Below are positions 1 to 8,417 of a DNA stretch of 32,890 bases, in pieces. The notes below the pieces were generated by a model. It searched no databases. It was given only the letters and a program-made list of their open reading frames with translations, and was not told the origin of the DNA. This stretch comes from Cloacibacterium rupense (lineage in GTDB: Bacteria; Bacteroidota; Bacteroidia; Flavobacteriales; Weeksellaceae), in NCBI RefSeq assembly GCF_014645495.1, contig NZ_BMLV01000004.1:278421-311310 (forward strand). Reading direction: 5' to 3'. The position numbers were made by a program, and so were the translations under genes. Position 1 is the first letter of the stretch. The number at the start of each line of letters is the position of its first letter.

Positions 1-342
1 TACCAATTTCACGTTTGGTAATTCGTTACGAAGCATTTCGTACTCTCGTTTTTCCAGCTCGTCCACAATTTGAATGGTCGTTGTATTTACTCGTCTGTAA
101 TGTTTGATAATTTCTTGCGGTTTAGTTTCACTAGTCAGCAAAAAAGTTGAGATAGGTGGTGGAACTATCTTGGCTATTTGGTTGATGAGTTCATCTCCAA
201 TGACACCTGGTCCGCTTGGCATATGTCCGACCAATCCCAATGCGGAAGCACCATACTCAATCGCAATTCTTGCTTCGTCAATACTGCTTATACAGCAAAT
301 TTTCACTCTTGGTCTTGTCATACTTTCAATTTTTTCTGGCAT
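1..342 (-). CDS. TrpF-like phosphoribosylanthranilate isomerase family protein, second copy, cut by window edge
   Basis: This is the first 114 codons of a gene that runs off the left edge. It is nearly identical to the complete gene at 9284-9958. Aligning the two by eye I find two base differences: one is silent and one changes Lys to Glu in the REY(K/E)ML stretch. It begins at the ATG equal to that of the full copy and contains the KICC motif, which corresponds to KICG of TrpF with its catalytic cysteine. The family converts phosphoribosylanthranilate to CdRP in tryptophan synthesis. No other trp gene is visible, so the real substrate is uncertain. The gene is a cassette of the array. Its upstream attC-like site and the insertion-sequence relic inside that site are also duplicated with it. 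Confidence 0.8.
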   Translation of the reverse strand, partial: MPEKIESMTRPRVKICCISSIDEARIAIEYGASALGLVGHMPSGPGVIGDELINQIAKIVPPPISTFLLTSETKPQEIIKHYRRVNTTTIQIVDELEKREYEMLRNELPNVKLV

Positions 343-378
343 TTTGTTTCTGTTCGTTGTGTCGCTTTAGGGATGACC

Positions 379-502
379 GCTAACGGTTTGGGTATTGCCG
401 AAGGCGGGGCGTTTCAATACTGTTGTTAATTTGAAAAACTAAAGTCTGGTCAAGCACAAAAGTGTCATAGAAGCCCGTCACCCCCGCTTTTGGCAATGCC
501 TT
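379..502 (-). other. attC-like site interrupted by IS relic (same as 9994-10117)
   Basis: The core GCTAAC at 379-384 is followed by an inner arm with GTATTGCC and GGCGGGG. Its partner arm CCCCCGC...GGCAATGCC ends in CCTT at 499-502. The GTTAGC core expected next is displaced by an IS left end that starts at 503. Only the positions of the arms are seen directly; recombination activity is inferred. Confidence 0.7.
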
Positions 503-668
503 GTGCCTGTTGCTCAACTCAAATATACAAATAAACTTGTATAAAAGCCGGATATTTCGTAAATTTATTCATGCAAGGAAAGAAAAATTTCGGCCCACAG
601 TTATTTGTTTCGGTTAACTTGTTCAATATGGTTCTATAAGATAATTATTACCAATGCACAAAATTAGA
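503..668. mobile_element. IS1182-family left-end relic, internally deleted
   Basis: Bases 503-520 (GTGCCTGTTGCTCAACTC) match the left inverted repeat of the intact IS at 13166. The match continues through the IS promoter region and the first transposase codons (MQGKKNF, then a stretch like PQLFVSVN). The sequence then jumps at about 646 to a short piece resembling IS bases 14263-14288. No right end is seen here. The same relic occurs at 10118-10283. Confidence 0.75.
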
Positions 669-1091
669 TCTCGCGGATTTTCAATCCGTGAGTCTTCACA
701 CAAAAATGCCACCACCCAATAATCTGCATAAATCTGTGGTAAACAAAAACCATTTTCTTCCTCCCTTAAGGGCAGGGGAAAAGAAGAAAATGGTTTTGCT
801 GGATACCCTTTTTGCGTTCTATCCACAAAAATAATAAAGCAGAAAGGGTTGGTTCAGAAATAATCAAAGTATCTTATAAACTCAAATAATTTTTCCAAAA
901 AAAAAGAGAACCACCAGTTCTCTTTGAAATATCATTTAAAAATTTTACGACAAGCTCATAACTCCTGAAAAGAGCTCCCAAAGCGAGCCTGCCCAGAGCT
1001 TGTCGAAGGGTTCAACAGGAGTTTCATTGTTCGTGCTCCGCACGCAACGACACGAGGCGATAGCCGAACTGAGCGAAGCTAAACTCTAGTT
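669..1091. repeat. Composite spacer repeat, copy A
   Basis: This non-coding spacer shares blocks with 3600-4005, 5660-6146, 7980-8337 and 10290-10757. The blocks are a stretch ending in GCATAAATCTG, an inverted AAGAAGAAAATGG motif, a terminator hairpin, a widespread GCCCAGAGCTTGTCGAAGG element, and an end block GAGCGAAGCTAAACTCTAG next to the attC core. It looks like nested debris of mobile elements. I see no gene in it. Confidence 0.65.
895..925 (-). terminator. Rho-independent terminator, minus strand
   Basis: Read on the minus strand, a 9-bp perfect stem AAAGAGAAC / GTTCTCTTT with a 5-base loop is followed by a long T run. It lies downstream of the DUF4287/DUF5655 cassette, so it should stop leftward transcripts between cassettes. 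Confidence 0.75.
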
Positions 1092-1110
1092 GTTATGGGT
1101 AGTGGTTCCT

Positions 1111-1668
1111 TTATCTTGCATTGTCATAAGCCTTTTTTATCCATCCATATATTTCACTGTCAATTTCAGAAATGTCGGTAATATTGATTTTATGAGTACA
1201 CATTGAATTTGGTTTTTCTTCTTCCAATTTACCTTTTGGTTCCTGTCCTTTCAGGTTTATTCCAATTTCAAAACGTGTCTTTGTTGCCGGGTTAAGAGTA
1301 GCGAATTGTTTCTTACGTCTCAGACTTACATAAGTATTTTTTGGTGCTATTTCAATATCTTTTCCATAGGTCTGAATCTCGGAAATTAGTTTGTCGTAAA
1401 TGAGTTTAAAGTGTTCTTTACCTTGGTATTGTTTTGCAATCAAGTTGTCTTGGTTTTCTGCCGAACCGGCATCTGCACCTCTCGCCTTAAGAGCAATTAA
1501 GTTAGCAAATCCGTGGGTTAGTCCGTGTTGTTCTTTTAAGAATTTAATTATCTCCCCATGTTTTGAATTGTTCTCATTTTTCACAATTTCTATCCAGTTC
1601 TCAATTGTTTTACCTGTGTTTTTGTGCAGGTTTTCAATCATTGTCTGAGTTGCTTTGTCTATTTCCAT
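1111..1668 (-). CDS. DUF4287 / DUF5655 domain protein (cassette gene)
   Basis: The protein has 185 residues. The N-terminal 70 or so match my memory of DUF4287: ATQTMI near the start, then NTGKTIENWIEIVK, HGEIIKFLKEQHGLTHGFAN and the ending ALKARGADAGS. The C-terminal half matches DUF5655: YDKLISEI, then FGK-like GKDIEIAPKNTYVSLRRKKQF, and TKTRFEIGINLKG. The two domains often occur together in small soluble bacterial proteins of unknown function. The gene fills one cassette between the attC-like sites at 379-1097 and 1725-1856. No signal peptide or membrane segment is seen. Confidence 0.85.
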   Translation of the reverse strand: MEIDKATQTMIENLHKNTGKTIENWIEIVKNENNSKHGEIIKFLKEQHGLTHGFANLIALKARGADAGSAENQDNLIAKQYQGKEHFKLIYDKLISEIQTYGKDIEIAPKNTYVSLRRKKQFATLNPATKTRFEIGINLKGQEPKGKLEEEKPNSMCTHKINITDISEIDSEIYGWIKKAYDNAR

Positions 1669-1724
1669 TGCTCAATTAATTTAAGAGTTTATTTTCTGTC
1701 TTAGTGGTTTTTTCTACCATTACC

Positions 1725-1856
1725 CATAACGATGAGTATTGCCCGAAGTGCGGGGAATTTAAAAACTGAATATGAAGTGAAAACCGAAACCTGAATTAAC
1801 CCAAAAAGTTCCGCAGACCACATTCAACCCCGCTTTTTTGCCAATACTATGTTAGC
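1725..1856 (-). other. attC-like recombination site
   Basis: CATAAC (1725-1730) pairs with GTTAGC (1851-1856). The inner arms AGTATTGCC...GTGCGGGG and CCCCGC...GCCAATACT form a long imperfect hairpin. The stop codon of the next gene (1852-2391) lies inside the GTTAGC core. Confidence 0.75.
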
Positions 1857-2391
1857 CGTAGTTTTTTTTCCAACCATAATCAACCATTAATTGATCTCTA
1901 AATTTATTACACCATTTTTCTATTCTGTAAGTTAATTTTAAAAATTTTAATTCATTTTTTGACTTAAATAGATTTTTGTCTAAAGTGTCAGCAGTCATAA
2001 TTAAACAATAATTTTGATTTTTGTGGTTTATTTCAAACACTTTTTCGTTTCGATCCAATATGCCAAATGTATTTTTATCATTAAAGTAGTCATTTTTAAG
2101 AAATGTATCTAATTTAAAAAACTCATTTAGTTCACTTCTTAATTTATATGGTAATTTTGATTTTAGATTTATGTTTATCCTTTCTCCTCTTTTCGTTCGA
2201 TTAAATTCTTTTAAATTATATTCAATAAAAAATAAATGTAATTCGTAATTATATTTATTGTCGATATATAAATTAATTTGACAGAGTTTGTCATACAATC
2301 CAGGTGAAAAGCTATAACTTAGTAAATAATTATTTTTTAATTTTCTTTTCCCATTTTCTAAAAGAAAAAATTTATTTTCTTGTAAATTCAC
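1852..2391 (-). CDS. Hypothetical cassette protein
   Basis: I do not recognise this protein. It is Lys/Asn-rich, about 180 codons, with no signal peptide or membrane segment, and ends in WKKNYG. The open frame extends right to 2484, but those codons lie in the attC-like site at 2423-2555. I therefore place the start at the GTG at 2391 (before NLQENKFFLLENGK); this start is uncertain and an ATT or TTG start is possible. The TAA stop is supplied by the GCTAAC core of the next attC-like site. Base composition is even more AT-rich than its neighbours, which is common for cassette genes of foreign origin. Confidence 0.6.
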   Translation of the reverse strand: MNLQENKFFLLENGKRKLKNNYLLSYSFSPGLYDKLCQINLYIDNKYNYELHLFFIEYNLKEFNRTKRGERININLKSKLPYKLRSELNEFFKLDTFLKNDYFNDKNTFGILDRNEKVFEINHKNQNYCLIMTADTLDKNLFKSKNELKFLKLTYRIEKWCNKFRDQLMVDYGWKKNYG

Positions 2392-2422
2392 TTTAGGTAC
2401 AAATGTTTTTTTTAAAATTACG

Positions 2423-2555
2423 GCTAACGGTTTACGTATTGGCGATGGTGGGGCATTTGAAAAACGTATGCCCAACACTTGCACAAATGCCCTATAGAAT
2501 TACAAATGTTGAGTTTACAACTGTCAGCCCCACTATTGCCAATACGATGTTGTGC
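2423..2555 (-). other. attC-like recombination site
   Basis: GCTAAC at 2423-2428 faces GTTGTGC at 2549-2555. The inner arms CGTATTGGC and GCCAATACG pair over 9 bp, followed by TGGTGGGGC against GCCCCACTA. The left arm carries about four unpaired bases (GGTTTA against AT). Confidence 0.8.
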
Positions 2556-2572
2556 GTTCGTTTTTTTTCATT

Positions 2573-3028
2573 TCAATATACTTGTCCATTAAATGTATGT
2601 GTACAACATTCACAATAATGTTTCAAGTCTGTTACTTCTAATTTAGGATTTGATAATTGCAAAATCCCGTCTTTGTCAACGTAAAGTCCTGAAAAATATG
2701 TTGCTTCTCCAAGTCTTACAAAGTCTTCCTTGTCATTCTCATCTAATGCAACCAACCAAAATATTGGCTCTGTCTTGTCTAACCTTGATTTTGCTTCGCT
2801 AAATATTTCATTCCAGTTTGAACCAACTTTTGATAGTAAAAATCTAAAAAGTGGTGTATAGTCTAAACCTCTTTCTTTCTTGCCATACATTGTTCCTTTG
2901 GTTTGTTCCAAAGTCTCTTTTTTCTTGTGTCTTGAATATTTAAAGTCGCCACCGAAATTGTGATGTACATTTCTTGCTTTTGTATTTACCTTTCTGTAAA
3001 GTGGTTCTTTCTGATTATTTCTGTTCAT
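2573..3028 (-). CDS. Hypothetical protein, second gene of a two-gene cassette
   Basis: The protein has 151 residues and I do not recognise it. The N-terminal third is basic and polar (HHNFGGDFKYSRHKKK), suggesting a disordered or nucleic-acid-binding segment, but this is inference. The C-terminus has a cysteine cluster, HYCECCTHTFNG, that could bind metal. It starts two bases after the stop of the gene at 3031-3420, so the two are almost certainly translated together and travel in one cassette. Confidence 0.75.
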   Translation of the reverse strand: MNRNNQKEPLYRKVNTKARNVHHNFGGDFKYSRHKKKETLEQTKGTMYGKKERGLDYTPLFRFLLSKVGSNWNEIFSEAKSRLDKTEPIFWLVALDENDKEDFVRLGEATYFSGLYVDKDGILQLSNPKLEVTDLKHYCECCTHTFNGQVY

Positions 3029-3030
3029 CT

Positions 3031-3420
3031 CTAACTATTGAATTTCTGTTCATATTCAGCAATGTGTTTTGGAAATTCTTTTTCGTAAATTTCACTGTCT
3101 AACCCAAGAATAGTAATTGTGTATTTATCAGAATCCATTCCTTCAATATTATTTCCTATTCCAACAAGTTCAAGATTTTCAGGATTGTAAACTTTGAGAT
3201 TTGCAATTTGTCCTGTTGAAATCAATTTGTCGCTTGGATAGTCTGTTTGAATTTCAATTAATTTGTCAATGCAATATTGCTTAATAAAGTCATACCCAAT
3301 ACTTTTTTCAGCAAAGTTTATTTGTCCAAATACAACACCCATAGGTGGGTCGCCATATTCTAATTTTGTCGTCCCAAGCAATTTGTCGTCAAGTAATATT
3401 TTATAAATTTTTTCTGTCAT
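3031..3420 (-). CDS. Hypothetical protein, first gene of a two-gene cassette
   Basis: The protein is acidic, 129 residues, with no signal peptide, starting MTEKIYKILLDDKLLG and ending with HIAEYEQKF. I do not recognise the family. It is the first gene of the cassette and is coupled to 2573-3028 with a 2-base gap. A small acidic protein next to a basic one could be an immunity/antitoxin and effector arrangement, but nothing in the sequence shows this. Confidence 0.75.
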   Translation of the reverse strand: MTEKIYKILLDDKLLGTTKLEYGDPPMGVVFGQINFAEKSIGYDFIKQYCIDKLIEIQTDYPSDKLISTGQIANLKVYNPENLELVGIGNNIEGMDSDKYTITILGLDSEIYEKEFPKHIAEYEQKFNS

Positions 3421-3449
3421 TATAGGGTCTTTTTAAAATGACGTACAAC

Positions 3450-4005
3450 GTCAGACTGTGAAAAAACTCCCAATCTGCATTAACAAAAATAGGGAAAAAA
3501 GCTCATAAAACGGATTGAAATTCTTGCTTTCAATCATGCAATTTATCCAATGAATTCCCCGCAACTTAATATGTAGACCTTACTTACAAATAGTAAAAAA
3601 ACTAGCCCAAGTTAATCAATAATTTTCTTCCTCCCTTTAGGGCAGGGGAAAAGAAGAAAATGGTTTTGAGGATTACCCTTTTTGCGTTCTATCCACAAAA
3701 ATAATAACGCAGAAAGGGTTGGTTCAGAAATTATCAAAGTATCTTATAAACTCAACTAATTTTTCCAAAAAAAAAGAGAACCACCAGTTCTCTTTGAAAT
3801 ATCATTTAAAAATTTTACGACAACCCCATAACTCCTGAAAGGAGCTCCCAAAGTGAGCCTGCCCAGAGCTTGTCGAAGGGTTCAACAGGAGTTTTATCTC
3901 CTAGTATTTATTTTTTTTATGGAGTCGATGATTTAAAAATTCATTGTTGGCTTTTCAAGCCCAACGACACGAGGCGAAAGCCGAACTGAGCGAAGCTAAA
4001 AATTA
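3450..4005. repeat. Composite spacer repeat, copy B
   Basis: This spacer starts directly after the core TACAACG (3444-3450) with TCAGACTGTGAAAAAACTCC and ends before the core ATTATTAG (4006-4013). The hairpin arms of a normal attC-like site are missing. Near 3535 there is a short broken frame starting MQFIQ-like, which may be a transposase start. It carries the shared terminator and the GAGCGAAGCTAAA end block. There is no gene. Confidence 0.65.
3763..3795 (-). terminator. Rho-independent terminator, minus strand
   Basis: This has the same stem as at 895-925 (AAAGAGAAC / GTTCTCTTT), followed on the minus strand by a T run. It lies downstream of the beta-lactamase-fold gene. Confidence 0.75.
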
Positions 4006-4022
4006 ATTATTAGTAGTAGCTT

Positions 4023-5525
4023 TTATTCTTTAGCTTGTTTTATAAATTCAACGGGATCATCTTGCAAATTTATTTTTACGCTTGAAATATTTCCTTCGTT
4101 GTCAAGTGAAAAATTTAAGTAAAACTCTGGATTCATACCTTGTGGAATTTCTTTAGTTGCTTTTAAAACAAAAATATCAAAATATTGATGCTCTAATCTA
4201 AATTTATACTCTGGAAAAACTGCATATAAATTATTATTCTCGTTTATAATTTCAAAAGTACCAAATCCAAGATGAGAAAATTTACCACAATAATCTGTCC
4301 AATTATGAGTCGGCATTTTCTCTTTATTAACACCTTTTATGTCTGTGCTTGCAATATAAATATCACTAACTTTTACAGGGTACTTATTCCATTCTGTTCG
4401 TTTTAATCTTAGCATTCTGTTGGATATAATGTCAGCGATAATGTACGGCAAGATGGAATTGTGTTGATTTGTCAAAACTATAATCCCAAGTTTGTCTGTT
4501 GGGTACATTACCAATTGAGAACTAAAACCCGAAACATTTCCACCGTGATGAACTTTGTAATGTCCATTACTTGAATTTACTTTCCAGCCATATCCATAAC
4601 CAAATGTATAAACATTAGGGTCACTTGTTTCAGGCGGTAAACCATTATCAATAGCTTTCATACTAATGGCTTCTTGAATATAGTTTTTGGACAAAATTTC
4701 CTTTGTCTCAAATGTTCCATTATTTAACCAAGTAAGTATCCAATTTGCCATATCGTTTACTGTACTGTTTATAGCTCCACCTGGTTTGTCATTATTCAGT
4801 TCTTCAAATAATACTTTTTGCGATTGGTTATTACTTATACCATATCCAAGAGAATAGTTATTTGTTTTTGTCATTTCTGAAATTGAAGTACTTGAACTAT
4901 TCATATTTAAGGGTTTAAATATTTTGTCTTGAATATTTTTTTCCCAACTTTCATTTGTTGTTTTTTCTATGATAGTTCCTGCAATTACATAGCTTAAATT
5001 GCTGTATATCCAACTGTCTTTAATTGCTCCGTTTGGTTTTAGATATTTCAAACGAGGTATTAAATTTTCCCTTTTGTTAGCAGGAAACAAAATATAAGTT
5101 CCATCCACACTTCCAATACCACTTTTATGACTTAACAGATCTTCAATTGTTATGAGGTTGTCCATTTTATCATTATAAAATTGAAGTTTGGGGATATATA
5201 AAGAAGGTTTGTCTTTTAATGAAAGTTGATTATTTTGTTCAAGTATTCCTAGTATAGATGCCGTAAAGGATTTTGTAATTGAACCAATTGGGAAAATGGT
5301 ATTTGCTGTAACAGGCAATTTGTTTTCTAAATCTCTAAAACCAAAACCTTTGGAATATATTATTTTATTGTTTTCTACAATTGCAATAGAAAGTCCAACT
5401 GCATTGTAGGCTTTTGCTAGATTTTCTATTTCTGTGTCTAAACCATTTAGACGAGTATCAGATTTTTGTCCAAAAGTTAAGCTGGTCGTCAGAAGAAGTA
5501 AAATAACTACTTTTAGTTTTGTCAT
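4023..5525 (-). CDS. Secreted serine hydrolase, beta-lactamase / AmpC-PBP fold
   Basis: The protein has 500 residues. An N-terminal signal peptide (about residues 1-19, KVVILLLLTTSLTFG) predicts export. Class C motifs are all present: SxxK as S82-I-T-K85, YxN as Y174-S-N176, and HxG as H327-G-G329. The catalytic domain covers about 25-370. The C-terminal 120 residues resemble the DUF3471-type extension of such hydrolases. The family includes D-amino peptidases, esterases and some beta-lactamases, so resistance cannot be assumed. At 1.5 kb it is a large single-gene cassette. The spacers on both sides are IS-derived composites rather than clean attC-like sites. Confidence 0.88.
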   Translation of the reverse strand: MTKLKVVILLLLTTSLTFGQKSDTRLNGLDTEIENLAKAYNAVGLSIAIVENNKIIYSKGFGFRDLENKLPVTANTIFPIGSITKSFTASILGILEQNNQLSLKDKPSLYIPKLQFYNDKMDNLITIEDLLSHKSGIGSVDGTYILFPANKRENLIPRLKYLKPNGAIKDSWIYSNLSYVIAGTIIEKTTNESWEKNIQDKIFKPLNMNSSSTSISEMTKTNNYSLGYGISNNQSQKVLFEELNNDKPGGAINSTVNDMANWILTWLNNGTFETKEILSKNYIQEAISMKAIDNGLPPETSDPNVYTFGYGYGWKVNSSNGHYKVHHGGNVSGFSSQLVMYPTDKLGIIVLTNQHNSILPYIIADIISNRMLRLKRTEWNKYPVKVSDIYIASTDIKGVNKEKMPTHNWTDYCGKFSHLGFGTFEIINENNNLYAVFPEYKFRLEHQYFDIFVLKATKEIPQGMNPEFYLNFSLDNEGNISSVKINLQDDPVEFIKQAKE

Positions 5526-5556
5526 ATTCTATTTGGATTTGTAGGTTGTTTGCAAC

Positions 5557-6146
5557 TTCAGACTGTAAAAAAAACTCCCAATCTGCATTAACAAAAATAG
5601 GAAAAAGCTGATAAAACAGATTGAAATTCGTAAATTTATTAATGCAATTTTTAAAAGGAGTATCAGATCTCTCGGATTTCCAATCCGTGAGTCTTCACAC
5701 AAAAATACCACCACCCAATAATCTGCATAAATCTGCGGTAAACAAAAACCATTTCCTCACTCCCTTTAGGGCAGGGGAAAAGAAGAAAATGGTTTTGGGG
5801 ATTACTCTTTTTGCGTTCTAACCAATCATAAAATCTGCATAATCCGCAAAATCCGCGAGAATGAAAAAAAAACAATATCATTTCCAATCCATTTCATCCA
5901 CCATCGCCAAAGGCGAAACTTAATGCTCTTAATCCCTTAATGAATCCTTAATGTTTCCTCTTAACCTTAGCCTTAATTCCTCATCATCCCATAACTCCTG
6001 AAAAAGAGCTCCCAAAGCTTACGTTCAACAGGAGTTTTGTCTCCTGGTATTTATTTTTTATAGAGTCGATGATTTAAAAATTCATTGTTGGCTTTTCAAG
6101 CCCAACGAAACGAGGCGAAAGCCGAACTGAGCGAAGCTAAACTCTA
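5557..6146. repeat. Composite spacer repeat, copy C
   Basis: The left part (from TTCAGACTGTAAAAA) matches copies B and D. The middle matches copy E at 10290-10610, including a distinctive run through CATCGCCAAAGGCGAAAC and repeated TTAATCC words. The right end GAGCGAAGCTAAACTCTAG meets the core GTTATTAGC (6147-6155). I see no gene; the short open frames here repeat in other copies and follow no protein logic. Confidence 0.65.
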
Positions 6147-6165
6147 GTTATTAGCGGTTCGGGCT

Positions 6166-7779
6166 TTATTTGAGTTCTTGTCCATTCAAAAGTCGTTTAA
6201 TGTTCTCTTTAGTGTCGTTGTTCGGTTCAACTTCTGCTAAATGCCTAACTTCTCTTTCAATCTCTGGCGACCAATTTTCTTTTTTCCACTTGTCCAAAAC
6301 TTTAATAGCCATGTTTCGGTTTCTAGTAACAGGGCATTTTAATCCTGTTAGAATAATTTGCTCTCCTTTTTTCGGATAGTTTTCCAAAAATGTAATGACA
6401 TAATCTAAACTACCAAATTTGTTATAGTTCTCTCCAAAGCCCATTGAATCTCTCGGTCCCGTTGCCATTTCGTCTAAAGGCAAATGTTTAAGAGCAAAGT
6501 CTATGATTAAATCAGAGTGTTCTGGTTTGCTATAATGTGTAACGTCATACCAAGAAGAACTATCCAAAGGTTTCTCTTGCAGTTTTGCCCAAACTGTTTC
6601 CCATAAATCAATCTCCAATTTTTCCGCTGCGTGTTTGGCGTTCCAATACGTCACATTATCATTGCTTCTTAATCCTTCAAATACTGCAACTTTCCAATCT
6701 CTACTGTTTAATATTTCAACGATTTCAATTAGGCAATTTGAAATAATATCTTGATTCCAACCATTTTTCTTTTGCTCTCCAATATCGTTTTGCAACTCTG
6801 TAAGAAAGTCTTTGATTTTATGTAAAGCGTTAAAGTCTGAAATGTCGGTTGCTTGTCTTTTTGCGTGTCTTATGAAATATTGAATTACTTGCGAAGCAAA
6901 AGGATACGTAGTAATGTCCTCGGCTGGACTATGTTCTACTATAAGTGCTTCAATTATGTCTGAAGCCGACTTGAAAAGTTTGTGGTTTATTTCATCGGGT
7001 TCTAATTTCTTATGAAGTTTTCCATTAATAGCACAAGTGTATGCCAAGTATTCATACATAATGCTGTTTTTATACCCTTCATAAATCAGCCAATCTTTGA
7101 TTGGCTCGTTTAATTCAGGTCTTGATAATCGGTCAACTAATTGAATTTTACCCCAACCGTCAACTTTCTTCGCTAATTCCCAAAGGTCATTTTCTGCATT
7201 GTCCGATAAATTTACAATGGCAATTGTTGAATAAACAGTAAACTCATCGTGTAAGCCTAAAATCTTAATGTCGTTAAGAACAGATTTATTTTGGCACAAT
7301 CCTAAAATTGCAATACCAAATTTTACTGCATTTCTTTTGTCTGTTTTTGTGGTTAAATCTTTTGCATAATTAAAAAGATAAGGTTCAATCGGTAATGAAT
7401 CATTAACTACAGTTTGTAAAAAGTTATCAATAATTCCTATCACACCTTCGTTTTCTGTGATTAGTCGGTAAAATTCCTGTTCGCTTATTTTGTCACCTTT
7501 TAAAGCAACCCTTTTAAGGTGTTTTGTTAACTCGCTAATTCTTTTTTTAGAGTCATCTGAATCATCTGCACCAAACATTGCATCCATCAGTCCCGGTGCA
7601 AATCTTACCTTGTCATCATCTTTTTTCTCGTCTGGAAGGTCGTGTGCTTTTTCAGACAGATTACCGTTTTCGTCCAAGTTAGAAGAAAGGAATTTGAGAA
7701 TAGAATTATCAGTTCTCCATTCTTTAATCTCTATGGATTCTTTTTTGTCAAATATGTCTTGTAACCATTTCTTTATCAT
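6166..7779 (-). CDS. Large alpha-helical repeat (HEAT-like) protein
   Basis: The product has 537 residues. I start it at the ATG at 7779 (MIKKWLQDIFDKK). The frame stays open to 7833, but those codons fall in the attC core region at 7804. The N-terminal 100 residues are charged and acidic. The rest is a series of amphipathic helix pairs with HEAT-like character, for example NAVKFGIAILGL and RNRNMAIKVLDKWKKE. There is no signal peptide. I do not recognise a catalytic motif. A scaffold or sensor role would fit the fold but is only inference. It is the sole gene of its cassette. Confidence 0.8.
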   Translation of the reverse strand: MIKKWLQDIFDKKESIEIKEWRTDNSILKFLSSNLDENGNLSEKAHDLPDEKKDDDKVRFAPGLMDAMFGADDSDDSKKRISELTKHLKRVALKGDKISEQEFYRLITENEGVIGIIDNFLQTVVNDSLPIEPYLFNYAKDLTTKTDKRNAVKFGIAILGLCQNKSVLNDIKILGLHDEFTVYSTIAIVNLSDNAENDLWELAKKVDGWGKIQLVDRLSRPELNEPIKDWLIYEGYKNSIMYEYLAYTCAINGKLHKKLEPDEINHKLFKSASDIIEALIVEHSPAEDITTYPFASQVIQYFIRHAKRQATDISDFNALHKIKDFLTELQNDIGEQKKNGWNQDIISNCLIEIVEILNSRDWKVAVFEGLRSNDNVTYWNAKHAAEKLEIDLWETVWAKLQEKPLDSSSWYDVTHYSKPEHSDLIIDFALKHLPLDEMATGPRDSMGFGENYNKFGSLDYVITFLENYPKKGEQIILTGLKCPVTRNRNMAIKVLDKWKKENWSPEIEREVRHLAEVEPNNDTKENIKRLLNGQELK

Positions 7780-7809
7780 AGTGTCTGTCTTTTTAGCCTG
7801 ACCGCTAAC

Positions 7810-8337
7810 GTCAGACTGTGAAAAAACTCCCAATCTGCATTAACAAAAATAGGGAAAAAAGCTCATAAAACGGATTAAAATTCGTAAATTTAATCATGCA
7901 ATTTATCCAAGGAATTCCACGTAACTTAATAGGTAGACCTTACATACAAATTAAAAAAAAACTAGCCCAAGTTAATCAATGTTTTTTTTCCTCCCTTTAG
8001 GGCATGGGTAAAGAAGAAAATGGTTTTGGGGATTACCCTTTTGCGTTCTATCCACAAAAATAATAAAGCAGAATGGGTAGGTTCAGAAATTATCAAAGTA
8101 TCTTATAAACTCAACTAATTTTTCCAAAAAAAAAGAGAACCACCAGTTCTCTTTGAAATATCTTCTAAAAATTTTGCGACATCCCCATAACTCCTGAGAA
8201 GAGCTCCCAAAGTGAGCCTGCCCAGAGCTTGTCGAAGGGTTCAATAGGAGTTTGACTTCGTTGATTTTCAATTCATCACGTGTCCTTCGGACAAGACGAC
8301 ACGAGGCGATAGCCGAACTGAGCGAAGCTAAACTCTA
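7810..8337. repeat. Composite spacer repeat, copy D
   Basis: This begins right after core GCTAACG (7804-7810) with TCAGACTGTGAAAAAACTCC. A short frame at 7898 reads MQFIQGIPRN, like the start of an IS transposase, but breaks at once. At about 7955 AACTAGCCCAAGTT resembles IS bases near 14688. It ends with GAGCGAAGCTAAACTCTA before core GTTATTATC (8338-8346). The NPSTSSGQA-like frame on the minus strand is a known by-product of the GCCTGCCCAGAGCTTGTCGA repeat, not a gene. Confidence 0.65.
8123..8154 (-). terminator. Rho-independent terminator, minus strand
   Basis: This is the third copy of the AAAGAGAAC / GTTCTCTTT stem followed by a T run on the minus strand. It lies downstream of the broken secreted-protein gene at 8418-8855. 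Confidence 0.75.
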
Positions 8338-8417
8338 GTTATTATCGGCAGTATTTTTTTCTAAATTTAAATTTTAAAAATAATTATCTGATTTTTTTGA
8401 TATTAATACATATTCAC

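Noticed and set aside
104..429. Open frames on the plus strand at 104-370, 178-429 and the matching 9720-10044
   Set aside because: They lie antisense to the TrpF-like genes and run into the attC-like site; only the minus-strand frame has family motifs.
2392..2484. N-terminal extension of the gene at 1852-2391, and similar extensions at 7780-7833 and 19861-19932
   Set aside because: The extra codons are attC-like sequence, not conserved protein; start codons inside the cassette body are more plausible.
4023..5525. Antibiotic-resistance beta-lactamase
   Set aside because: The SxxK, YxN and HxG motifs fit, but the length and C-terminal extension match broader serine hydrolases, so resistance cannot be claimed.
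8083..8271. Minus-strand frame with NPSTSSGQAHFGSSSQ
   Set aside because: This peptide is the translation of a widespread GCTTGTCGAAGG-type repeat and appears in spacer copies, so it is not a gene.
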